Assembly: GCA_030147905.1 (NCBI GenBank)
Contig: JASBUM010000353.1
Coordinates: 1 to 5,800, forward strand
Reading direction: 5' to 3'
Source: Acidimangrovimonas sp.
GTDB taxonomy: Bacteria > Pseudomonadota > Alphaproteobacteria > Rhodobacterales > Rhodobacteraceae
DNA length: 5,800 nucleotides
The first letter of the stretch is position 1; every line of letters begins with the position of its first letter. Made by a program: the position numbers and the translations under genes. Positions 1 through 5,361 of the stretch are shown piece by piece. The notes below the pieces were generated by a model that saw only the letters and a list, made by a program, of their open reading frames with translations, was not told where the DNA came from and did no database searches.

Positions 1-1614
1 GACCTTCGCGCCCGCCTGCGCCGCCACCTCGGCCGCCATCAGGCCCGGATGGTCGCCCGATTCATCGTAGATCAGCACCTCCTGCCCCGGCTTCACATCG
101 CCCGAGATCAGATCCCAGGCGCTGACCGCCAGCGGCTGTTCACGACCGGTCTCGAACAGTTCGAGGTTGGGCAGGCCGCCGGTCGCGACGATCACCACGT
201 CGGGCGACAGCGCGATCACATCCGCCGTCTCGGCGACGGTGTTGAAATGGAAGGTCACGTCGCGGGCTGCGCATTGCGCCATCCGCCAGTCGATGACGCC
301 GATCATCTCGCGCCGCCGCGGATTGAGCGCGGTCAGCCGCACCTGTCCGCCGGGGTCGGACTGGGCCTCGAACACGGTCACCCCATGGCCGCGCCCGGCG
401 GCAACCCGCGCCGCCTCCAGCCCCGCCGGCCCCGCACCGACCACCACGACCTTCTTGCGATCGTACGCGGGCGCGATGATGTGCGGCAACGTCAGTTCGC
501 GCCCGGTCGCGGGGTTGTGGATGCACAGCGCCTCGCCGCCCGCGTAGATCCGGTCGAGGCAGAAGGTCGCGCCGACACAGGGACGGATGTCATGCTCGCG
601 CCCCTCGACGATCTTGCGCACGATATGCGGGTCGGCCATGTGGGCGCGGGTCATGCCGACCATGTCCAGAAGCCCCGCCGCGACCGCATGACGCGCGGTC
701 GCCACGTCGGGGATCCGCGCGGCATGGAAGGTGGGCATGCCGGTCGCCGCCCGCACGGCGCCGGCGAAATCCAGATGCGGGGCGCTTTTCATGCCCTGGA
801 CCGGGATCACGTCGGTCATCGCCGGATCTGTATGGATACGGCCCCGGATGACGTTGAGGAAATCCACCATTCCCGTCGCCGCCAGCCGCTTCGAGATCTC
901 GATCCCCTCCTCGGGCGTGATGCCACCGGCCTCGGCCTCGTCGGCGGTATAGCGCAGGCCCACGATGAAGTCGTCCCCCACCCGCCTGCGGATGCCGGCC
1001 AGCACGTCGAGCAAAAGCTTCATCCGGCTGTCCAGATCCTGTCCGCCGTAGGGTCCGTCCAGATCGTTGGTCAGCGGCGACCAGAACTGATCGAGCAGAT
1101 GGCCGTAGACCTGAAGCTCGATCCCGTCCATGCCGCCTTCCTTCATCCGCTCCGTCGCGTCGGCGAAATCGGCGATGACGCGGCTGATGTCCCAGTCCTC
1201 GGCGAGCTTCGGGAAGGCCTTGTGCGCAGGCTCGCGATGCTTGGACGAGGAGACCGAGGGCAGCCAATCACCCTTGGACCAGGTCGTGCGCCGGCCCAGA
1301 TGGGTAAGCTGGATCATCACCGCGCAGCCGTGTTCGTGGCAGGCATCGGTAAGCTTGCGGATCCACGGCACGACCTCGTCCCTGTAGGCCAGCACGTTGT
1401 TGAAGACGGGCGGGCTGTCCTTCGACACCGCGGCCGAGCCCGCCGTCATCGCCAGTGCGACGCCCGCCTTCGCCCGTTCCGCGTGATAGGCGGCATAGCG
1501 CGCCTTCGGCATCCCGTCCTCGGGGTAGGCGGGCTCGTGGCTCGTGGTCATGATCCGGTTGCGGAGCGTCAGATGCTTCAGCCGGTAGGGCTGTAGCAGG
1601 GGGTCGCTGGACAT
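1..1614 (-). CDS. TMADH-like NADH:flavin oxidoreductase, DgcA/StcD type (N-methylproline or dimethylglycine demethylase), 3' end missing
   Basis: The frame is open from ATG 1614 to the left edge: 538 codons, no stop. Relatives are about 680 residues, so roughly the last 140 lie outside. The start has GGAG 8 nt upstream. Residues 1-330 form the old-yellow-enzyme-type FMN barrel, with HEPAY (about 27-31), VMIQLTHLGRR (99-109), GIELQVYGHLLDQFWSP (164-180), YGG (189-191) and MTRAHMADP (321-329). Next comes an iron-sulfur motif with C346, C352 and C364. A dinucleotide-binding domain follows, with VVVVGAGPAG (389-398), the acidic strand end E416 and PGGQ (421-424). This FMN, 4Fe-4S and ADP/FAD-like order is that of trimethylamine dehydrogenase. 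HEPAY, VYGHLLDQFW and RPCVGATFC recall the subgroup that oxidatively demethylates N-methylproline (stachydrine route) or dimethylglycine (DgcA). This is a cytoplasmic enzyme with no signal peptide. The exact substrate is inferred, not shown. The divergent TetR gene is its likely regulator. Confidence 0.93.
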   Translation of the reverse strand, partial: MSSDPLLQPYRLKHLTLRNRIMTTSHEPAYPEDGMPKARYAAYHAERAKAGVALAMTAGSAAVSKDSPPVFNNVLAYRDEVVPWIRKLTDACHEHGCAVMIQLTHLGRRTTWSKGDWLPSVSSSKHREPAHKAFPKLAEDWDISRVIADFADATERMKEGGMDGIELQVYGHLLDQFWSPLTNDLDGPYGGQDLDSRMKLLLDVLAGIRRRVGDDFIVGLRYTADEAEAGGITPEEGIEISKRLAATGMVDFLNVIRGRIHTDPAMTDVIPVQGMKSAPHLDFAGAVRAATGMPTFHAARIPDVATARHAVAAGLLDMVGMTRAHMADPHIVRKIVEGREHDIRPCVGATFCLDRIYAGGEALCIHNPATGRELTLPHIIAPAYDRKKVVVVGAGPAGLEAARVAAGRGHGVTVFEAQSDPGGQVRLTALNPRRREMIGVIDWRMAQCAARDVTFHFNTVAETADVIALSPDVVIVATGGLPNLELFETGREQPLAVSAWDLISGDVKPGQEVLIYDESGDHPGLMAAEVAAQAGAKV

Positions 1615-1622
1615 GGGCGGTG

Positions 1623-1626
1623 CTCC
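1623..1626 (-). promoter_or_regulatory. Ribosome binding site of the demethylase gene
   Basis: GGAG on the minus strand, 8 nt upstream of ATG 1614. An ATG that overlaps this site, 14 nt further upstream, is out of frame. The site therefore fixes 1614 as the start. Confidence 0.7.
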
Positions 1627-1640
1627 ATCTGGCTGGCGTC

Positions 1641-1669
1641 AGGATTGTCGGAGTGTTCACACCTGTCAA
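1641..1669 (-). promoter_or_regulatory. Candidate sigma-70-type promoter of the demethylase gene
   Basis: The minus strand has a perfect TTGACA at 1669-1664. After a 17-nt spacer comes AATCCT (1646-1641), which matches only 3 of 6 positions of TATAAT. Transcription would start near 1634 and give a leader of about 20 nt, long enough to hold the GGAG site. The -35 box is convincing and the -10 box is poor, as expected of a promoter that needs activation or is tightly regulated. No transcript data are available. Confidence 0.4.
1645..1669. promoter_or_regulatory. Possible operator in the divergent TetR/demethylase region
   Basis: A 25-bp segment begins TTGTCGG and ends CTGTCAA. Its outer positions are symmetric (TTG/CAA plus two inner pairs), but the centre is not, giving 5 of 12 pairs. 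A shorter dyad, GTGT-TC-ACAC, lies inside at 1653-1662. The segment covers the -35 box of the minus-strand promoter. Its TTGTCG could serve as a -35 for the TetR gene. TetR proteins usually bind imperfect dyads of 14-30 bp in such a position. The symmetry is modest, so this is a candidate only. A perfect GC palindrome, GCCCGCGGGC, lies at 1709-1718, close to the TetR start. Confidence 0.28.
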
Positions 1670-1730
1670 GTTTTCGCCCCCGCGCGCGGCGGCCGTTGTC
1701 CGGGCCGCGCCCGCGGGCTAGGCTTGGTGC

Positions 1731-2399
1731 ATGGCTGCAGGCGACATGAACCTTACCGCCAAGACCTCCGGCTGGCGCGGGTCGCGCGAGATCTGGCTGA
1801 AAGCCGCGCGCGACGCCTTCGTCGAAGGCGGGCTGGAGGCGGTGAAGATCCAGCCGCTCGCCACCCGCCTGCGGCTGTCGCGCACCAGCTTCTACTGGTT
1901 CTTCAAGGACCGGGCGGCCTTGCTCGGGGCGTTGCTGGACGACTGGGAGGTGCGCAACACCGGCAGCCTCGTCGCGGCGGCCGAAAGCGATGCGGAAACC
2001 ATCACCGGGGCGGTACTGAACCTCATCGGGATCTTCCTGGAAGACGGCCCGTTCGAGCCGCGCCTCGACCTCGCCGTGCGGGGCTGGGCGCATCGCTGCA
2101 ACGCGGTGGCGACACGGGTGCAGGCCGCCGACGAGCTGCGCCTCGGGGCCATCGCCGCGATGTTCCTGCGTTTCGGCTATGACGCGGCCGAGGCCGATGC
2201 GCGGGCGCGGACGGTCTATCTCGTCCAGATCGGCTATATCGCGATGCATGTCCGCGAAAGCCGCGAGACGCGGATGAGCCGCATCCCCGACTATGTCCGG
2301 ACCTATACGGGCCGATCGCCGAGCGCGGACGAGTGGCGCCGCTTCAGCGCCGTGCAGGACCCGCGGCGAGTGCCAGGGGCCGCTGCGGGCGCCGACTGA
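1731..2399 (+). CDS. TetR/AcrR-family transcriptional regulator
   Basis: A 222-residue protein of usual length for TetR regulators. The N-terminal DNA-binding domain spans residues 16-70. Helix 1 is REIWLKAARDAFVEGG (19-34). The helix-turn-helix is IQPLATRLRLSRTSFYWFFK (40-59), where the family signature LA...-S-..-FY-.F.-K/D is clear. It runs on into DRAALLGALLDDW (60-72). The rest is an all-helical ligand and dimer domain, with RGWAHRCN, FGYDAAEADARARTVYLVQ and a basic tail. ATG 1731 is preceded by only a weak AGG 8 nt upstream. ATG 1746 (217 residues) is possible but also weakly supported. The gene is divergent from the demethylase (116 bp apart) and convergent with the MttB-like gene. It is therefore most likely a regulator of the demethylase gene, usually as a repressor released by substrate. 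The ligand is not deducible from sequence. Confidence 0.92.
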   Translation: MAAGDMNLTAKTSGWRGSREIWLKAARDAFVEGGLEAVKIQPLATRLRLSRTSFYWFFKDRAALLGALLDDWEVRNTGSLVAAAESDAETITGAVLNLIGIFLEDGPFEPRLDLAVRGWAHRCNAVATRVQAADELRLGAIAAMFLRFGYDAAEADARARTVYLVQIGYIAMHVRESRETRMSRIPDYVRTYTGRSPSADEWRRFSAVQDPRRVPGAAAGAD

Positions 2400-2400
2400 T

Positions 2401-2427
2401 CGGATGCGCCTCAATACCACGCATCCG
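2401..2427. terminator. Hairpin between convergent genes, possible bidirectional terminator
   Basis: CGGATGCG (2401-2408) and CGCATCCG (2420-2427) are perfect inverted repeats with an 11-nt loop. The hairpin starts 1 bp after the TetR stop. Its right arm lies in the last codons of the MttB-like gene (Pro-Asp-Ala-Trp). Because it is symmetric, it can form in transcripts from both sides. Neither side has a run of T, so it is not a textbook intrinsic terminator. It may act with Rho, or as a 3' end stabiliser. Confidence 0.45.
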
Positions 2428-4099
2428 GCATCGCGGCCTTCCTGCGGGCGACGAAATCGTTCAGCGCCGCGTCGATGCCCGGGTCGAGCGGCGGGGCCTC
2501 AAAGCCGTCGAGGACGCTCTTCCAGCGCGCATTCGCCCGCTGCGCGGAATCTAACCGCCCCTGTTCGTCCCAGGTCTCGAAGGGCCTGTCATCGTTGAGC
2601 GCACTCTCCCAGTAGGCGGTCTGATAATGGCGCAGCGTGTGGTCGGTGCCGAAGAGATGCTCGCCCGGGCCGTTCTGCGCAAGCGCCTCGAAGGCCAGCG
2701 TATCGTCGTTGACCGCGATGCCGGCCAGATAGGCGTGAAGGGCGCCGGCCATGTCGCAATCCATCACGAACTTCTCGTACGACATCGACAGAAGACCGTC
2801 GACGAAGCCGGCGGTATGCAGGATGTAGTTGGCCCCGCATTGCACCGCCGACATCATCGACATCATCGCCTGTTGCATCGCCTGTCCGTCGGGCCGTTTC
2901 GAGGTGCTGAAATTGCCCGCGCAACGCAGCGGCAGGTTCAGCCGGCGTGCCAGTTGCCCCATGACCAGCGAGCCGAGCGCAGGCTCGGGCGTGCCGAATG
3001 TCGGCGACCCCGAGCGCAACGCCATCGAGGACAGGAATGCGCCAAGAACCACGGGCGCGCCCGGCCGCACCAGTTGCGCCAAGGCGCAGGAGGTCATCGA
3101 TTCCGCCAGACATTGCGCGATCGAGCCGGCCATCGTCAGCGGCGAGACCGCGCCGCCCAGAAGGAAGGGCAGATGGATGGACCCCTGCCCGGCCGCGGCA
3201 TAGGTCCGGATGCCGGCCGTCGTCACCCCGTCCAGAACCAGCGGCGAGGTGGTGTTGAAATTCCCCATGATGACGCAATTGTTCTCGACAAAGCCCGCCC
3301 CGAACAGGATCCGGCACATCTCGATGCTGTCGGCGGCCCGCTCGGGCGCGGTGATCGAACCCAGGAACGCACGGTCGGAATAGCGCATGTGGGCATAGAC
3401 CATGTCGAGATGGCGCTTGTTGACCGGCAGGTCGGTCGGCTCGCAGATCGTGCCCCCCGAATGATGAAGCCAGGGCGAAGCCTGCCCCAGCTTCACCAGA
3501 TTCTCGAAATCCGCGATGGTGCCATAGCGGCGCCCGCGGTCGAGATCCATGACGAAGGGCGATCCGTAGGCCGGCGCGAAGACCATCGCATCGCCGCCGA
3601 TCTCGACCGTGTTGGCGGGGTTGCGCGCATGCTGGGTAAAGCGGGCAGGCGCAGTCTTCAGGATCGTGCGGATCAGGCCCGGCTCGAATTTCAGGTTCCA
3701 GACGTCCTCGGATATGGCGGTGACCTTCGCCCCCGCGCCGCGGTAAAGCCGCACCGCCTCGGCATCGCCGCGCAGTTCGATCCCGATCTCGGCCAGGATA
3801 CGCTCGGCGGTGGCCTCGATCCGCTCCAGCGCCTGTTCGTCCAGAAGATCATAGGTCGGCACCTTGCGCGTGATGAAGGGCACGCGCAAATGCGGGTTGC
3901 CCCCGGGGTCGACATCGCGGATCGTCTGCGCACGGCCACGACGTGCGCGCGGGCGCGGTTGCGGCTGCTGCGGCGGCGCTTGCTGCGGCTGCGGCTGGGT
4001 TGCCGCGGCGGCAGCGGCGTTCTGCGCCGCATTCGCGGAACACGCGGCATCCCCGGAGGGCGCGCCCCCCTTGCGGCGGAGGATCTCGGAGCGAAGCAT
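2411..4099 (-). CDS. Trimethylamine methyltransferase (MttB/COG5598) family protein, non-pyrrolysine
   Basis: This 562-residue protein reads as the MttB superfamily over most of its length. Members transfer a methyl group from a quaternary or tertiary amine to a corrinoid protein. Family-like segments (numbered from ATG 4099) include GGTICEPTDLP (215-225), FGTPEPALGS (368-377), HTAGFVDGLLSMSYEKFVMD (428-447) and GPGEHLFGTDHTLRHY (477-492). The tail RRKAAMPDAWY (552-562) is one I associate with alphaproteobacterial members. The frame has no internal amber codon, so there is no pyrrolysine. It therefore belongs with glycine betaine-type (MtgB-like) and uncharacterised relatives rather than true TMA methyltransferase. 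Residues about 20-57 are an Ala/Gln/Pro-rich linker ahead of the barrel. ATG 4099 is chosen because AAGGGAG lies 8 nt upstream; ATG 4126 (571 residues) lacks a good site. No corrinoid protein gene is nearby. It is divergent from the LysR gene. The family is sure; the substrate is unknown. Confidence 0.9.
   Translation of the reverse strand: MLRSEILRRKGGAPSGDAACSANAAQNAAAAAATQPQPQQAPPQQPQPRPRARRGRAQTIRDVDPGGNPHLRVPFITRKVPTYDLLDEQALERIEATAERILAEIGIELRGDAEAVRLYRGAGAKVTAISEDVWNLKFEPGLIRTILKTAPARFTQHARNPANTVEIGGDAMVFAPAYGSPFVMDLDRGRRYGTIADFENLVKLGQASPWLHHSGGTICEPTDLPVNKRHLDMVYAHMRYSDRAFLGSITAPERAADSIEMCRILFGAGFVENNCVIMGNFNTTSPLVLDGVTTAGIRTYAAAGQGSIHLPFLLGGAVSPLTMAGSIAQCLAESMTSCALAQLVRPGAPVVLGAFLSSMALRSGSPTFGTPEPALGSLVMGQLARRLNLPLRCAGNFSTSKRPDGQAMQQAMMSMMSAVQCGANYILHTAGFVDGLLSMSYEKFVMDCDMAGALHAYLAGIAVNDDTLAFEALAQNGPGEHLFGTDHTLRHYQTAYWESALNDDRPFETWDEQGRLDSAQRANARWKSVLDGFEAPPLDPGIDAALNDFVARRKAAMPDAWY
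3929..4042 (-). repeat. Low-complexity Ala/Gln/Pro/Arg-coding tract in the MttB-like gene
   Basis: About 38 codons are made largely of GCN, CAG and CCG. They encode an alanine run (NAAAAAAT), then alternating QP (QPQPQQAPPQQPQPRPR), then a basic patch (RARRGRA). The DNA is an imperfect GCC/CAG/CCG trinucleotide array prone to slippage. The segment precedes the conserved barrel and is probably a disordered linker or basic tail. It lacks the hydrophobic run of a signal peptide. Confidence 0.6.
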
Positions 4100-4107
4100 C
4101 GGTGCGA

Positions 4108-4114
4108 CTCCCTT
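4108..4114 (-). promoter_or_regulatory. Ribosome binding site that sets the MttB-like start
   Basis: AAGGGAG on the minus strand, 8 nt upstream of ATG 4099. The upstream in-frame ATG 4126 has only a GAG about 8 nt before it. The first nine residues from 4126 would be translated through this strong site, so the shorter protein is preferred. Confidence 0.65.
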
Positions 4115-4153
4115 GGCGACGACCATGCCAGTCTCGACGCAAGGGCGCGTCCG

Positions 4154-4194
4154 GCAATTGCATTAATTCTCATCCTGGCTTAGCTGATGTAATG
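4154..4194. promoter_or_regulatory. AT-rich divergent promoter/operator region between MttB-like and LysR genes
   Basis: This patch is much richer in A+T than its surroundings and lies between two divergent starts. It holds the perfect palindrome GCAATTGC (4154-4161) and the pair CATTA (4161-4165)/TAATG (4190-4194). On the plus strand, TGTAAT (4188-4193) matches 5 of 6 positions of a -10 box, with TTCTCA 15 nt before it as a weak -35. On the minus strand, ATTAAT is a 4-of-6 match to a -10 with no clear -35. LysR proteins usually bind such a region and control both themselves and the divergent gene. I could not fix one clean T-N11-A site. Confidence 0.35.
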
Positions 4195-4263
4195 TCTGGC
4201 GCGGGACGAAGCACGCCCGCCAAGCGTTCTTGTATGGAGGCGCTTCCGGCCTGCACCGCGTTG

Positions 4264-5160
4264 ATGGATGAGGTGATCTTGCCGATACGGCCCTACGACC
4301 TCCCCCCGATGTCGGCCCTCGTCAGTTTCGAGGCGGCGGCACGGCACGGCAGTTTCAAGACCGCCGCGTCGGAACTCAACGTCACGCCGGCCGCAGTCAG
4401 CCATCAGGTCAAGGCGCTGGAGCGGGAATTGCGCTGTGCCCTGTTCCGCCGCCATCACCTGGGCGTCGAATTGACCGATACGGGCGCCTATCTTCTGGTC
4501 GCGCTCCAGCGCGGCTTCGAGGCGATGAGCGACGCGGTCGAGCAACTGCGTGCCCGCGCGGTGCGCTCGGCTGTGACGATCCGGGTGACGACGGCGGTCA
4601 GTTCGCTATGGCTGACGCCGAAGCTCGCGCAGTTCTGGAAATCGCACGGCGACATCTCCGTCGCCCAGATCGTGAGCGACGGAGACGAGACCCCGGCCGA
4701 CTGCGACCTGAGCATCCGCTACGGCGACATCGGGCGCGAAACGGGCGGCTGCAGCGTCCTGTTCCACGACCAGATCATGGCGCTGGGAAGCCCGCGCTTC
4801 GCCGCCGCCCATCCGGTACGCCACATAGCCGAGCTGGCGCGCCTGCCGCTGATCCATTTCGATTCGGGCAACAGCGGCTGGACCGACTGGCGGGACTGGT
4901 TTCGCGCGCTCGGCTACACCGGGCCGATCAACACCGGGCATCGCGTCAACAACTATACCATCGCGCTGCAGGCGGCTGATGACGACATGGGCGCGGTTCT
5001 GGGCTGGGTCGGGCTGACCAGACCCTATGTGGCGACCGGGCGGCTTGTTCCCCTGCTGCCCGACCGCATCGAGATGGCCGAGGATTTCTACATCAAGCTG
5101 CATCCCCATGCGTCGGGGCGCGCGCGGCTGGTCCATGACTGGCTGCTTGCGGGACCCTGA
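4264..5160 (+). CDS. LysR-family transcriptional regulator, GcvA-like
   Basis: A 298-residue protein of normal LysR length. The winged helix-turn-helix spans about residues 13-75: LPPMSALVSFEAAARHGSF (13-31), then AASELNVTPAAVSHQVKALE (34-53), then LFRR and LTDTG (70-74). A linker helix leads to the effector domain (about 90-298), with VTIRVTTAVSSLWLTPKLAQFW and DCDLSIRYGDIG. RYG and the SSLWLTP stretch are typical of the GcvA/AmpR-like branch. The start is uncertain. ATG 4264 has no clear ribosome site. TTG 4279 (293 residues) has GAGGTGATC just upstream. ATG 4234 (308 residues) is also in frame without a site. All keep the full DNA-binding domain. The gene is divergent from the MttB-like gene and so is its likely activator or repressor, probably sensing an amine or amino acid derivative. 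That role is inferred from position. Confidence 0.92.
   Translation: MDEVILPIRPYDLPPMSALVSFEAAARHGSFKTAASELNVTPAAVSHQVKALERELRCALFRRHHLGVELTDTGAYLLVALQRGFEAMSDAVEQLRARAVRSAVTIRVTTAVSSLWLTPKLAQFWKSHGDISVAQIVSDGDETPADCDLSIRYGDIGRETGGCSVLFHDQIMALGSPRFAAAHPVRHIAELARLPLIHFDSGNSGWTDWRDWFRALGYTGPINTGHRVNNYTIALQAADDDMGAVLGWVGLTRPYVATGRLVPLLPDRIEMAEDFYIKLHPHASGRARLVHDWLLAGP
4270..4278 (+). promoter_or_regulatory. Strong Shine-Dalgarno pointing to a TTG start for the LysR gene
   Basis: GAGGTGATC is a 9-nt match to the complement of the usual bacterial 16S 3' end. Its GAGG core ends 5 nt before the in-frame TTG at 4279. No comparable site precedes ATG 4264 or ATG 4234. If used, the protein would lose its first five residues (MDEVI) and remain functional in outline. 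Confidence 0.45.
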
Positions 5161-5169
5161 TCGCGCGCC

Positions 5170-5185
5170 TCCGGCCGCGGCCGGA
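5170..5185. terminator. GC palindrome after the LysR gene, possible terminator stem
   Basis: A 16-bp perfect palindrome, TCCGGCCGCGGCCGGA, begins 9 nt after the LysR stop. It can fold as a 6-bp stem with a CGCG loop. No T tract follows; the next notable feature is a C run. It may act as a Rho-dependent or GC-only terminator, or be chance in very GC-rich DNA. Confidence 0.35.
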
Positions 5186-5196
5186 CCGTGCCGCCG

Positions 5197-5207
5197 CCCC
5201 CCCCCCC
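5197..5207. repeat. Homopolymer of 11 C
   Basis: Eleven consecutive C on the plus strand in the noncoding gap between the LysR stop (5160) and the rhaI stop (5364). It lies in no recognised reading frame. Such runs slip during replication and are hard to sequence, so its true length is uncertain. The rest of this 201-bp gap holds a second palindrome, GCGCCGCGGCGC (5308-5319), and no gene that I can support. Confidence 0.75.
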
Positions 5208-5361
5208 GCGCCGGAGCGCAGGCGAAACCATCAGCGCGCCACGGCCCCCTGCCCGACCCTGATCACCGCCGCACGTCTTGGCCCGCAGCGCGGCCACGCG
5301 AGGATGGGCGCCGCGGCGCGCGCGAGCGACGACCACGCCTGACGGAATCCGCCAAGGGATC

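Noticed and set aside
49..1596. Long plus-strand open frame (515 codons) opposite the demethylase gene
   Set aside because: It is in codon register with the real gene on the other strand. Its stops would need TTA, CTA or TCA codons in that gene, which are rare at this GC. The translation is rich in Arg, His, Gly and Asp with no recognisable fold.
1578..2420. Minus-strand open frame (280 codons) opposite the TetR gene
   Set aside because: It is in register with the TetR gene and overlaps both neighbours. It has no family resemblance, and the plus strand shows a clear TetR helix-turn-helix.
3929..4042. Signal peptide or lipoprotein signal at the MttB-like N-terminus (a Cys occurs near an Ala run)
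   Set aside because: There is no hydrophobic core before the Cys, and the segment is polar with Gln and Arg. The family is cytoplasmic.
2411..4099. Pyrrolysine-containing trimethylamine methyltransferase
   Set aside because: There is no in-frame amber codon in the gene, and the sequence resembles the non-pyrrolysine branch.
2627..4183. Long plus-strand open frame (518 codons) opposite the MttB-like gene
   Set aside because: Same in-register antisense effect. The minus-strand frame carries clear MttB-family motifs over its full length, whereas this one has none.
3943..4263. Upstream extension of the LysR frame to 405 residues
   Set aside because: The extra N-terminus is Ala/Arg-rich antisense of the MttB-like linker and overlaps that gene. 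LysR proteins are about 300 residues and begin just before the helix-turn-helix.
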